DNA from: Larix kaempferi
Taxonomy: Eukaryota; Streptophyta; Pinopsida; Pinales; Pinaceae
Length of the DNA stretch: 64,000 nt
Assembly: GCA_027924585.1 (NCBI GenBank)
Contig: BSBM01000190.1
Coordinates: 1,488,001 to 1,552,000, forward strand
Direction of reading: 5' to 3'
The position numbers and the translations under genes were made by a program. Shown here one piece after another: positions 11,093-22,075 of this stretch. The number at the start of each line of letters is the position of its first letter. Within the stretch, counting starts at the first letter, position 1. The notes beneath the pieces are model-generated. The model saw only the letters and a program-made list of their open reading frames with translations, searched no databases and was not told the DNA's origin.

Positions 11093-11884
11093 ATGTTGTG
11101 GCACCCGACGAAACCAGATATCCAAGAGTGGTTTGACAAGAAGGAAGAGGAATTCCCAGAAAGTGAGAAGCGGGATCCTAAACAGACAGCAACCAATTGG
11201 TTAGAAAGATACATTTATTCAGATATTCATGAAATATTTTTCTGTGAATTCCCGGTGTTATTGCATGAGTGGCTAGCACAATTGATGTTCCGCAAGAACT
11301 ACTGCCATAAAACTGAACCTGATTGTTGGACCCCGGAGTTGGTGCGACAGCTGAAGCAAGTCGATAACAAGGTATCCCGAGCTGTATATTTTTGGGTAGA
11401 CAGTATCCTCAAAGGGTACATAACTAAGTTCACAGTAGACACTATCAATTCATACATCGACGCCGAAAGAAATTTCTTCAGGGGACCAAGAGGAAGGATC
11501 TTGTCATCATTAAAAATGTGGATTAACATGCTCATCTGCGAAAAAGGAATATTGAGGATGTCTTCTGATGAGTAGAAGAATTGGTGTGCGAGGGTGAAGG
11601 TATCGTGTAATTGCGAGTCTGACGGAAAGATGTGGTAGATGGACATGAGAGACGACAAATTTGAAAGGGAAGCTGACGAAGAGTATGGTCTCTTGAAAAG
11701 TGGAGCAATATTCCAGCGTCCTGAGAAGAAGAGGAGGACTAAGAGAGAGTCTCCTAAGAGGACCGGAACAGGGAACTGCAAAACAAGACCACAAAGGAGG
11801 AAGTGACCATATTGCGGAGACAATGTTGACCAGGCTACCCCAGAGACAGAAGGAGGTCAGATTGTAAGTTACCACGTACCTTAG
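11093..11884 (+). pseudogene. E1 ORF0, extra frame upstream of gag
   Basis: One frame starts at ATG 11093 and ends at TAG 11882, about 263 codons, with three internal stops (11573, 11636 and near 11804). The protein is unknown. It opens MLWHPTKPDIQEWFDKK and includes EIFFCEFPVL, a Lys/Arg-rich segment and a possible zinc motif PYCGDNVDQATPE. E2 encodes a clear homologue (24583-25425) with the same start and the same CPHCEEDVDQATPE tail, so the frame was under selection in the family. An additional ORF before gag is known from Ogre/Tat gypsy elements, which fits the RT type seen in E2. The function is unknown. Confidence 0.6.
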
Positions 11885-11997
11885 ACCCCCACACTACTCT
11901 GAATTTTATAGGAAGAAATCAAAACTATTCGCGGAGTTTCCCTACGTGCAGTGGTAAGAGTAGCGCTTCAGTAAACAACAATACTAGCAACGTTAGG

Positions 11998-12775
11998 ATG
12001 GCATACGAGGCAAAGATGCCCACATTTCAGGGGAACGAGACCAAGGATCCCGAACAATATTGGTTTATATGCGAAGCAGTATGGACTGTGAAGCAATTTC
12101 AGGACAATGCTATAAAGATGGGACAACTAGCGACAACCCTCAGGGGTCGGGCGTTAGACTGGTACATGAAGTTTGTGAGGGTTCCAGCGGGGACATCAAC
12201 CAAAACACTAGCGCAGGTTAGAACGGTGATGATTGACGAATTTAAAAAACAAAAATCTGAGTCGCAATATGTCACTGAGCTTAAGGAGATTAAGCAATTC
12301 CCGAATGAGTCAGTGTGGGAATTCGACCAGCGATACAAGACATTGATAGTGAAAGTAAGCTTTCAAATAAATGAGCTGCAACATAAAAAATGGTTCATCG
12401 CAGGACTAGTGCTGCATATCTGAGGACCCTTGATGCAACAAAAAGTTGCAACACAGGCAGAAGCATTAGAAATCGGGATGAAGCTATATTCTTCATTGAT
12501 CGACGAAGCAGGAATAGGAATGGATAGAGTTCAGGCATAGTTGGCCAACTTAACACTTCAATTGGAGGATATCAAAAAGGGTAAGGAGACCTACGGAGAC
12601 ATATGGTGTACCAGATGCAGAAGTGAGGGGCACCATAAGGACAATTGCCCAAAATTACGTGAGTATTTACAGGCGGGGGCGCCAAACCCCCTTCTTCAAG
12701 GATGCATGCCATGGTGTACTGTTTGTCAGACCAGAGGGAATCAACCAGAGGAGTGCGTATATCACGGGGGCTTCA
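11998..12775 (+). pseudogene. E1 Gag with first two zinc knuckles
   Basis: The frame begins at ATG 11998 (MAYEAKMPTFQGN) and carries the Retrotrans_gag core: LRGRALDWYMKFV, MIDEFKKQ and ELKEIKQFPNESVWEFDQRY. Gag would form the cytoplasmic particle that packages element RNA. In-frame stops lie at 12421 and 12538. Knuckle 1, CTRCRSEGHHKDNC (C-x2-C-x4-H-x4-C), is intact; knuckle 2, CTVCQTRGNQPEEC, has lost its His. Homology to E2 stops at about 12775, where an unrelated insertion begins. Confidence 0.85.
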
Positions 12776-13770
12776 CTAGAAGGCAATATAATATCACGTT
12801 CATTCATATTGCAATATTAAATATTCATGAAAACCTAAAAATTATATTGCTTATATATTAAGGAGCAAAGGGTTTTTTTTATTTAATGTAACAATACAAA
12901 AATACTTTGGGGTATTTTTTATATGGGCGGGCTGACAAATATCCGCCAAATCGAGATGGCAGGATCATGGTAAAATGAGAAATCGGGTTGAGGCAAGGCT
13001 CGGGCTTACCAGTACGCAGGGAAATCGCGTCTTGAGGCATGCTTGAGGCCAGGGGTTTCGCGGTGAAGTAGATTTCCAATCAATCATAGTTGAGAGACAG
13101 TGGTCATTGACAGCCGATTGTTACCAATAGCCTTGGGAGGATCTAAGACTCCAGGGCTTGTTATAGGCCCTCGATAGGACTTGGGGGATTGAATACCCAA
13201 TCACTCGTTCCTATTACAGGCCTTGGGAGGTTTATTCAGCCTCCTAGAGCTTGTTACAGGCCCTAGGGGCTTGGATACCTAGCCCACAACAGGCTTAGTC
13301 AACGATTGGGGAACCGCAACATGCAATCTAAATGTTGTACTATGTGTATTGGCTCTAGTGACATATAAGAAGTGATCTCCTATCTCTTCATTAGACCATT
13401 AGATGTTGCAAATCATAATCATATGTGGTTGAGTAATTGCATTGTGGGTGAAGTAATGTGCATCCACAATATACATCAAAAGAAGCAAGGTGCATTGTAG
13501 AATGCACGTGGGGTCATAAGAGGGGTATCATATCAATATACTAGGTAGAAATATAAAGGGGTATAAAAAATGTTAATGAAAAAATTGATACATACAACAT
13601 CTAGTGAAAATAGGGGTTTTTTAAAATTGGGAAGACATATTGGGAGGGGGTTAAAAAAAATGATTTTGGAAGGTATTTTCCAATATTTAGTGAAATTAGG
13701 GGTATTGTTTCATATGCCACAAATGAACGTGCTATGATAGTGGTTTATTGAGTATCAAAGCCAACGATGG
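12776..13770. mobile_element. About 1 kb insertion inside E1 nucleocapsid
   Basis: E2 reads from knuckle 2 straight into knuckle 3, whereas in E1 about 1 kb of AT-rich and then repeat-bearing sequence intervenes. It includes GC-richer repeats with the phrase cttgttacaggcc (13085-13300). Near its right edge the phrase gtatcaaagccaacga occurs twice (13752 and 13770), and one copy gives TGGTATCAAAGCC, close to an initiator-Met primer site. It could be a short non-autonomous LTR element or an LTR fragment. I could not define both ends or a target duplication. Confidence 0.55.
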
Positions 13771-14340
13771 TATCAAAGCCAACGAACTTATACTGCAATT
13801 TTTTCCGATCAGTTGGCCATGATGAGAAGGACTGCAGGGCCTATGACCTGCTGCAAGATCGAACAACTGACACATATTTTATGAAGGGAGAAGAACCTCC
13901 GATGGTGCAATAGAAATCACAGTATAGTCAACCGCAGCAATATGACCAGGGGCAATACGGGCACCTGCATTATGGGCACCTGCATTATGGGCACCCGTAG
14001 TATCCACCACCACCATATGGCCAGCCACAATATGGACAACAATATCAGCAACCGCAGTATCAACAATATGGACCACCACGTGGAGGTTTTGGGGGAGGAT
14101 TCCGCGGAGGCCAAGGTGCCAGACGTGGAGGAGCTGCTCAATGAGGAAGAGGCCCAATCATCTGTTACAATCATGGACAACATGGGCACTACCAAAGAGA
14201 CTGTCCAAACCCAGCGCCGCAGTGTACATATTGCAGTGTTGTAGATCATAGTGTAGAGGACTTCCCCCAACTCATTGTGAAATGGAAAACTAAGCATCCA
14301 CCCCAAAACCAGAACCAAAATAATCAGAACACGCCATCAG
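13771..14340 (+). pseudogene. E1 nucleocapsid: knuckles 3-5, Tyr/Gln and RGG segment
   Basis: This continues E1 gag after the insertion. Knuckle 3 (CNFFRSVGHDEKDC) has Cys to Phe. A Tyr/Gln/Pro-rich tract follows (about 13920-14075, repeats such as QQYGQPQY and GHLHY), then an Arg/Gly-rich stretch PPRGGFGGGFRGGQGARRGG, then knuckle 4 (ICYNHGQHGHYQRDC, second Cys lost) and knuckle 5 (CTYCSVVDHSVEDF, last Cys lost). E2 shows the intact versions of all of these. Loss of zinc ligands in four of five knuckles shows that this copy is long inactive. Confidence 0.8.
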
Positions 14341-15218
14341 TTGTATAGAGGATATCGACAGAAGCTAGGAGTAGCCACACGATGGTTGGGATAGTGATAA
14401 GAGGAGGGGCGATGACAAGTAACGATAGGTCACACCCCAACGTTAGACCAACACAAGCACAGCCGAAGAAGGTCACCTTCGATGTAGAAGCAGAAAGGGA
14501 TGTCTTTCTGAAAGCACAAGAGCCAATGAGGAATAGGCAGTAGGTACCTTTTGAGGAAGAAATCTATGACATGCCACCGACGTTCGATTCGACGAAGTCG
14601 CAAAGGAAGGAAAACACCCTGGGAGCCTTCTTGGAAAGTTGTCTGGATTTGGAAAAAGACCCAGACACACTGGAATAAATATCTAGTATACTGCGACGAT
14701 GGGGAGGTGCACGACTGGAGCAAAGAGTTAATCGAATACATAAAAGAAAGACAGGCAGGGAGATGCAGATGTCAGCACAGATCGGAGAATTCAATGTTGA
14801 ATCCATCATTCTGGATTTGGGTTCTGATGTGAATATCTTGACTAAGCAGACGTGGGAGACAATGGGAAAACCGTGGATGACCTGGTCACCAGTACAGCTA
14901 CGACTAGTTAACCAAAGCAAGGTCACCCCGGTCGGTCGGGTATGTCAACTTCCGGTTGAAATTGAAGGGCTAGGAACATATGCAGATTTCGATGTTATTG
15001 AGATCGTGGATAACACCGGTCCCTATTAGGTGTTGCTGGGGATAGACTGGGTCGTGGAGAACCAAGCGATTATCAACTTTAAGAAAAGGATAATTTCATT
15101 CGAGAATCAGGAAATGAGGGTCATCGCACAACTGGATCCTATGGAAGGGATACGCTATACAAAGCCAGCCAGAGACGGGATTGCAGAAGGGTGGGACAAT
15201 TTGTATAACATCTCTTAG
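14341..15218 (+). pseudogene. E1 aspartic protease and preceding linker
   Basis: A linker (14430-14760, containing YDMPPTFDSTKSQRKE, conserved in E2) leads to a retropepsin-like domain from 14763. The active-site segment is IILDLGSDVNILTKQTWETMG, with Asp at 14814, and VLLGIDWVVENQAIINFKKR follows. The second residue of the triad is Leu instead of Ser/Thr and the third position is Gly, so it reads D-L-G-S. A TAG at 15027 interrupts the frame before VLLGIDW, and several frame slips lie upstream. In an active element it would cut the Gag-Pro-Pol precursor. Confidence 0.82.
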
Positions 15219-16140
15219 GATTACGTTAATCCCACCATGAATGGAGAAATAGGATGGCACAGTGACAACTAAACATCCTCTGACTCAGATAAGGCCCTAG
15301 AGAATTGGCAGAATCGGTTGCACGAAGTGTCCTTTCGTAGATGTGCGTGGATAACATAGTCCCTGTGAATGGTAGCCAAGGAGGAGTATGCGTTACCTAC
15401 CCATGAGGGATTGCCTAACTTGGACACGTTTCTCACCGAATTCGAGGAAAAAATGGCGAAGCCACAATGTCTTTTGGCCCTGGAGGAATCCCTGAAGGCT
15501 ACTCTTGCACAATGGCAGGCAGCGCATAAATCAAACATTACATCTTGGCCACTATGTTGACGCCTCATGGAGGTTCGGTTCGACGAAGCTATGAAGGATG
15601 ACCAATTGTGATATGATGAACAGGGAGACCCGAAGGTGCATCTGAATGCTTGTCAACAACAATGGGGATCGAGAGCACGACAGGAATGGGTACATGCATT
15701 CGTACAGACGTTGGACAAGGTACCACGGAGCTGGTATGTTGTAGCAGAACTACGACGTGGGATAACATCTTGGGAACAGCTTACCATTGGCTTCAGCCAA
15801 TCATTCTCATCCTTAGACAAAAATCCCTTAGCCCACACCGAGTCATAGGCGATCCGCGGAGAAATAGTTGAAGTTGCACTGACTGGACAACCAACGGTAC
15901 TCCAAAAAACTGTGACACCTAAAATAAGGCATTACAATGTCACCAAAGAGCCCAAAGATGACGATAACCCCAGAAATATAGATGCACCGTCAAAGAAACC
16001 TGATATGCAGACGGTCAAGCCACGACAACACCAACCCGAACTGAGACACCTGCAATACATGCCAACCGCGAGAGGCATAATGATCAAAGTAGAACCACTG
16101 ACAAATGACATTGAGAAGTACACAACAGCGACCCAACGAA
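15219..16140 (+). pseudogene. E1 post-protease linker, homologous to E2
   Basis: Translations in shifting frames (EALENWQNRLHEVSF-like text, MVAKEEYALPTHEGLPNL, then a segment ending NVTKEPKDDDNPRNID) parallel E2 at about 22280-21550, the connector between protease and RT. Homology to E2 ends near 15970-16000. In E2 the RT follows at this point, and here it does not. The stretch is broken by stops at 15217, 15270 and 15557 among others. Confidence 0.65.
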
Positions 16141-16992
16141 ACCAATGAAGGTTGGCCGTAGTAGAGAAGCCAACGATATGATGACATGTCGACACAGCAG
16201 TACTCGTTGTGTCGATGTAAAAAAAAAATTCAGAAGTTTCCACGATGCACAACAGTCTAATCCGACATTAAAGACAATAAAGGCCGCAGTTATACCACAC
16301 CAGATAATGTCAAACCCAAGAACAGCAGGAGTTAATATCCAACTCATGCGATGGCTTTGGTGAATCCCGATGAGATTTGGCATATATGACCTATGATCGG
16401 ATGGATACCACCGGCCAGTTTATAGGACGTGAAGTGGAAACATGGTCAGCTGCTTTAGTCTTCCCAGAGCCGAATGGAAGTGTATGTTTCTAGCACTAGC
16501 ACTGAGAGACCACAGGACACACCAATTGTGCAGGAGCAACCAGAAGACATGTCTACAGTCCCACATAAGAAAAAATGGAGTGCGACTCGACCTCCCGACA
16601 CTGGTCGAGAGAAGAAGAAGGGCACCCGGGCATCTGCAAGGCTTACGACTGATGCTGCAGGCCCCTCAGCTGTCGAAGATGCACAAGATGGATATGATGG
16701 CACCATGCTATCAAAATATGTTCCATCATGAAGGGTAGGGGTGCCCACGCTGCGGATCAACAAAAATGAGAAATACTCCATTGCGGTTGCACCGGTACCA
16801 CCATGGGTTACTGAAAACGGGGATATTACCGCTAAACTGCATAGGTTAAAATATAATGACCATGACCTAGCCAAGTTTAAAGAATGCGCAGAGGCTTATG
16901 AGGATGTCCCCCACGTAGGAGGCCCGATGACGAAGGAACCTAAGAAGTGGGCATTGGGATTGGCCCGATCAGGGTTGCTTAGCATCACCCTC
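16141..16992 (+). pseudogene. E1 accessory ORF, N-terminal part
   Basis: After a short unassignable stretch, a frame from ATG 16474 runs to 16992 with one stop (TGA at 16729). It has a Lys/Arg/Ser/Thr-rich N-terminal tail (KKKWSATRPPDTGREKKKGT) and then a region including VPPWVTENGDITAKLHRL and a GLARSGLLSITL segment. E2 interrupts it at 16992. When the 5-bp duplication is counted once, the same frame resumes at 26135. It replaces RT-RNase H-integrase in this element. No polymerase or integrase motif is present. Confidence 0.65.
16988..16992. repeat. E2 target-site duplication, left copy (CCCTC)
   Basis: CCCTC immediately precedes the inverted LTR terminus TGTTGACA at 16993 and is repeated at 26130-26134 immediately after the other terminus (GCCAACA). 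A 5-bp duplication is standard for gypsy integration. Confidence 0.95.
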
Positions 16993-17655
16993 TGTTGACA
17001 CAACTCTTCTCAACAAGGGTTCACACTATCGTCAACAAATACCAACAGCCCTTATGCACTGGCCCAGAAAGGGGTTACCCTTCCAGCAATGTCTGCGAAG
17101 CAAACGAGGTCTCACCCTAAGTGAATAAGGGTGCTGCAGGAACCAAGCTTCCGCAGTTGCGAAGGAGATGTGCACACATAAACCAGAGATTACACTAATT
17201 TCCACTATCTATTTAACCAATCATTCGCATACATATCTATTTTAACACATATTCGATAGCACATTCATATTAACCAATAACATGTATCAGCATAAATCAA
17301 CAAAGACATTTAGATAACTCATTACCGCATAACAACACAATTTATAACCAAACATCTTCATTCATCAACATCTGTGGAACAAACCTCGCAAAGAATAGTC
17401 AAGTCATTCCTTATCGCGGATACAACAGAGGTAAAAAAGATTGCTCAAAACTCCTAAACTTCGATGCCCTTAGGTTTACAATCTTGTTATATTTATATAT
17501 TTATCCCTTATTACAATCTGGTCCACATGACCGACTCAACTAATCTAATACTTCTTATATTTCCCCAAAACGTGGCAAAAGGTCCTTTTTCTGCGGGATG
17601 ACCCTTTTGCATATGTCGGCTTCCGCACTTCCAGTGGATCTATCCCATGCCAACA
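16993..17655 (-). repeat. E2 3' LTR (663 bp)
   Basis: The inverted copy runs from TGTTGACA at its left edge to GCCAACA at its right edge. It matches the other LTR of E2 and both LTRs of E1. Confidence 0.93.
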
Positions 17656-17670
17656 AGCCCCCAACACAAT
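17656..17670 (-). promoter_or_regulatory. E2 purine-rich tract (PPT) before 3' LTR
   Basis: On the minus strand the LTR is preceded by attgtgttgggggct. E1 has the closely similar tttgtgttggtggcc directly before its 3' LTR at 28545. The G-run is a plausible plus-strand primer, though it is interrupted by pyrimidines. Confidence 0.5.
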
Positions 17671-18570
17671 ATTATGGCTCGTCCTAAGCCACTTTGGCGG
17701 ACCATTGCTGGGACACGTATATTCTAGTCGAATCGAAACTGTTCTTGCTGTCTGGAACTCACTGTTGGGTACTTTGTTCGTTCATTTGTTGGGCGTCGGT
17801 TCACTGCCCTGGAGCTTATGGACTCATCCTCCAGTCTCTTGGAACCTTGATCATCTACCTCATTGGAGTCTATCGGGTTATCCGTCGTATTTTTTCCCCT
17901 AAAAGAATAACTGTCGACGACGTCAAGGTGGAAAACAGGCCGTCTATTTCGGCACATCTATTCCGCGCCTTGGACAGTATCCTCCGAAGGTTAGAGACCT
18001 GCTACCCTAGTTCTTTTGGTGTTCACTAGGACCCGGGAGCTTCAAACTACTACCAAGTACCTAGACATCTCGGATGAAACCTCAGCGTTGTGATACCCGA
18101 GTGTTTTGGCTGTCGGTTTCTCTAGGCGTTGGTGTATACTCGTTGTTTGGGTCCGGTGTACTCCAAGTGCACCACCGCACAAAATGTAGTGAAGCATTTC
18201 CATAGCCTCCTTGAAATTCCTAAGTTATGCACAAACTTGTCTACCTCTTAGCATGGGTTTGCTATCGCTAGTCATTACCTCTATGCTCTATGCGATGTCT
18301 GGTTCCTGTATTTATGCATTTCCATCATCCGAGGTGTTCATCGAGAAATCAACGGTGGATCCGTTCGATTCAGTCATCATTTCGTCTGTGTGGGAGACTG
18401 GTTTCCGGCATGCACGATGAGTGACCATACTTCCCCCCGTATCTGCTTCTGATGTCATTTGTGCAAACTGTCCACCTTATTACCATCGGCCATGTTGTTT
18501 ACCAATCCTGTCAGCACTGATGTGTACCTACTAATCATCACCGTATGTGTCTGTCAAACCTGTCACCAAA
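17671..18570 (-). other. E2 tail between integrase and 3' LTR
   Basis: About 900 bp carry no recognisable pol domain on the sense strand. Opposite to the element's own direction an open frame of 111 codons runs 17694-18029 and contains two hydrophobic segments. Some Tat-branch elements (for example Grande and RIRE2) are known to carry an antisense ORF here, so it is worth noting, but chance is equally possible. Confidence 0.45.
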
Positions 18571-19850
18571 AAGGGCCCCATTCGTGCTGATTTGATAGCG
18601 TCATGGTTCGGCTATGACACCATGCTTGAAGTGGTGAAACAATCCATCCTTATCCTGCGGTAAATTTAATGTTTTTTTGTGTTGGATCATGGTGATAGGG
18701 ATTTAGCCTACTACCATTTACTAATTTGGGTAACAGTACCCCATCCAGGCTCTGTAATTATGCTGCACCTCCATCCATTTTAAAAGTGATAATGTATGGT
18801 CCCATCCAGTGCATCTATAAATTTCCAGGGTGTTTGGCGAATTTTCTATCACACAACAGCACTGTATCCCCCTTCTGTAGGTGTTTCAATTTAACGTAGC
18901 GATCATGCCATGCTTTCTTGCGGTCCTTTTCTACTTTCTGGTGAAATCCTGCAATGAACTGATCTTTGTCTAATTGTATTAACTGTGTCAACCATTCTTT
19001 GAGCACACTGTCGTTGTTCATGTCCATTCCTGCGGCAATCCTTAGATTGGGTACTATGTATTCCATCGGCATGACCGCTTCCTGGCCGTATACTAGTTTA
19101 AATGGTGTTTGGCCCTTCAGTCATTTGCAGGTGGTGCGATACGCCCAAAGGACCGCTAGGATTTTGAGGTCCCAGTCATCTCGATTCACATTACATACTT
19201 TAGTAAGTGCATTCTCCAGGATTTTATTAAATGCCTCAATGGTGACATTCGCCTAGGGATGATAAGGTGTGCTCTTCTTGTGTTGGATCTAAAATTCCTC
19301 TGTCATCGCTGCAATCGTTTGGTTAAAGAAATGTGTTCCTTGATTGCTGAGTAAGATTCTCGGGCAACCGAACCAAGTAACGACAATGTCGAATAGAAAT
19401 CGGGCTGCTGTTGCAGCTGAGCAGTCTCTTACTGGTGCTGCTTCCGCCCAACACGTCAGATAGTCAGTTGCTATGATAATATACCACGATCCTGTTCATT
19501 TCCCTGGTGGGTTGATTGGCCAGACAAAATCAATAGCCCATTTGTCGAAAGCCTGCAACATTACTTGCAGTACCAGTGGCATTTCATCGCGTCGCGATGG
19601 TTTTCCCGTGTGTTGGCACACATCGCAACTTCAGGCATAGTTTTTCGCATCTCCTTGTAAGGTTGGCCACCACAGTCCTGCTCGAAGGACTTTGCGGGAA
19701 ATTGCTCGTCCACCATAGTGTCCTCCTGCAATGCCATTGTGTGCTTCTGACAGAACCTGTTCCTGTTCATGTGGAAGAACGCATCTTCGTAGAATTTCAT
19801 TTGGTCCCATTTTATACAGTTCCCCTGCGATTAGCTGAAAGTTAGCGGCG
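18571..19850 (-). pseudogene. E2 integrase
   Basis: Integrase inserts the DNA copy into the chromosome. The minus-strand translation shows the HHCC zinc module (AHNGIAGGHYGG, then SCDVCQ, about 19730-19610), the catalytic core with WAIDFVWPINP (first Asp near 19528) and [13 protein letters not shown] (Glu near 19236), and a GPY/F-type C-terminus (WMGPYIITF, LVNGSRLNPYH, about 18810-18590). The second catalytic position reads LLSNQGTHF where SDQGTHF is canonical, an Asp-to-Asn change (GAT to AAT, near 19346). In-frame stops occur near 19634, 19500, 19289, 19255, 19120 and 18814. No chromodomain follows. Confidence 0.85.
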
Positions 19851-20047
19851 CAGAAAACCAGTTGCTTGCGTTGGCTCGTAGTGAGTCCCGTTGGTGCCTC
19901 CCTTGTTGCTAAAAATTGGATAATTTATTCATAATGGTTGTCAACCATGCCCACCCTGAAGAATTGAGCATATGGCAACCCCTCGTCAATGTTTTTTTGT
20001 TCCTCTCCTAATTCTATTCGTGAGAGATGGTTAGGCCCTATGTTCAA

Positions 20048-20503
20048 TCACCCTGGTTTTACGATGATTTCGAAGTTGAAATCCTGGAAAAGTAACAACC
20101 AACGGCAGATCTTTCCCCCCAACACAGGTTTGTTCACTAGGTATTTGAGTGCAGAGTGATCAGTGAACATTTTGAAGTGACCTCCCATAAGGTAATGTCG
20201 GAATTTCTGCAAGGCGTAGACCATGGCCAACCCTTCCCGTTCAGTGGTCATGTAGTTCTTCTCCGCGGTAGATAGCTTCCTACTGGTGAATGCTATTGGA
20301 TGGTCGATGTCTCCAGTGCCTGGTTGAGCTAGGATAACTCCTAGTGCGACTGACGACGCATCCACGTGGATGTGAAAATATTTCTTCCAGTCGATAAATG
20401 CAAGGATTGGTGCTTCAACCATCTTTTTTTTTAGTATATCCAAGCTCTTCTGACATTCTACGGTCCATACGAACTTAGCGTCTTTCTTGAGTAATTTCTC
20501 CAT
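20048..20503 (-). pseudogene. E2 RNase H
   Basis: This 151-codon frame is open throughout and begins with the end of the RT connection (MEKLLKKDAKFVW). Catalytic residues are visible as FHIHVDASS (Asp), TTEREGLAMVYAL (Glu) and MFTDHSALKYL (Asp). In life it removes template RNA during reverse transcription. It is separated from the RT frame by a one-base shift near 20500 just after YYRKFI. Confidence 0.9.
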
Positions 20504-21326
20504 GGGTGCAGTGATCGCCGCAATATCCTCGAATAAATTTTCTATAATACCCCGTGTGTCCTAGGGTGGTCCGTAGTTGTTTCGCTGTCATTGGTGGTGG
20601 GAGGTCAACGATGATGGCAATCTTCACTGGATCAACCAACAAACCATCGCAGTAGACAATGTGGCCCAATAGTATGCCTCATGGGGCACAAAAAATGCAC
20701 TTCTTGAGGTTCAAAGAAATTTGGTGTTGTTGGCATCGTTCAAGCATGAGGCGCAGACTCGTAGCGTGGTCCTTTAATAGCCCGTATATCGTCCAATCGT
20801 CCATATAAACAGCTAGGAATTTATGAATATAATCTTTGAAAGCGGCTACCACTATTCTAGACAATACAGCAGGAGCATTTTTCAATCCAAATGGAATCAC
20901 CGTATATTGGAAACATGCCCACTCCATAACAAATGTGGTCTTGTGTCTATCTTCTTTCACAATTTGGACTTGGTGGTAACTCGAAAACCCGTCTGTGAAT
21001 GAATATATCTCCTGGCCTCCTACATCTTCAAGTACTTTATCGGTAAATGGGGTTGGGAACAGATCATGTAGGCATGCGTCGTTCAATTTCCTTAGGTCAA
21101 CACATATGCGCACCTCGCCAGTTTTCTTATCCTGAACAACCATTGGACTGATCCACTCTGATTCTGCCACTGGCTCTATTATGCCAGTTTCCAGGATGCA
21201 CTCAATCTCATCTTGTACCCGTTCCTTATGTTGTGGGTTCAATCTATATGTTCGTTGTTTCACTGGTTTCGCATCCAGTTTCAGCAGAATCCGCATTTCT
21301 CCCAAGTCGCCAGAAATTCGCTTCAT
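20475..21326 (-). pseudogene. E2 reverse transcriptase
   Basis: The translation from 21326 shows an RT start (KQRTYRLNP), VRICVDLRKLND, YSFTDGFSSYHQVQI, FGLKNAP and the catalytic box VYMDDWTIY (Y-M-D-D at 20796-20807), followed by LNLKKCIFCAP. A TGA near 20679 is the only nonsense change before GILLGHIVYCDGLL and TTLGHTGYYRKF. The run of blocks matches the Tat/Athila-like gypsy RTs of plants. Upstream residues to about 21600 are a degenerate linker. Confidence 0.9.
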
Positions 21327-21599
21327 CTCTGAGAATTTTGTTGGGAATAGATCCTAGAATTCATGTAATATATCGGTCGCTGTCGCAATGGTCGATTCGT
21401 CCCAGTAGCCCCCAATGTTTGCAAACTTTGAGTTTTCCTCCAATCCAATTTTCACCTTTTTTATTTTTAATGATTGCTAAAATTTTCCCAATGATATTTC
21501 GGGTGCCCCGATTCTGTGGCTACCTTCTAATTCTAGTATATCCGTTTCCCTGGGGTCATCATCGTTGTCTGGCTCTCCCGTGACATTGTAACATTCCAT

Positions 21600-22075
21600 T
21601 AATATTTCTGGTGTAGCGGTCCATGGTCTTGTCATCGATTGGCCGAACAGTCCTTCTTCAAATATTTTTCCTCGGATTACTTGTAGTGCGGCATGAATCC
21701 GAGGATTTTTGTTGGTGAATGAAAATGTTTGACTGAATCCAATGGTGAGCTATTCCCAGGATGTTGTTCCATGTCACAATTCCATGGTGACATACTAGCT
21801 CCGTAGTATCTCATCTAGTGTGTGTACAAATGCATGCACCCATTCATGTTGTGCTTTTGAACCCCATCGATGTTGACAGGCGTTTAAGTGTGCTTTAGGG
21901 TCTCCGCGTCCATCGTATCGCACTTGGTCGTTCTCTGTAGTTTCACCGAACCGAACCTCCAGGAGGCATCAACATAGTGGCCAAGATGTTATGTTTGGTT
22001 TGTGTGCTATCCACCATCGCGCAGGGGTGGCCTTAAGGGCCACTTCCAAGGCCAGAAGCCGCTGTGGCTCTGCTA
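21600..22075 (-). pseudogene. E2 protease-RT linker, degenerate
   Basis: This is the counterpart of E1 15470-15980. Recognisable segments alternate between frames (for example YVDASWRFGSVKLQRTTK), and stops are frequent. It has no catalytic motif. Confidence 0.5.

Noticed and set aside
11299-11875. Minus-strand frames of 174 and 121 codons
   Set aside because: They lie antisense to E1 ORF0, which is supported by homology to E2 on the plus strand; they are shadows.
13879-14318. Minus-strand Val/His/Ala-rich frames
   Set aside because: They are shadows of the repetitive Tyr/Gln/Gly-coding stretch of E1.
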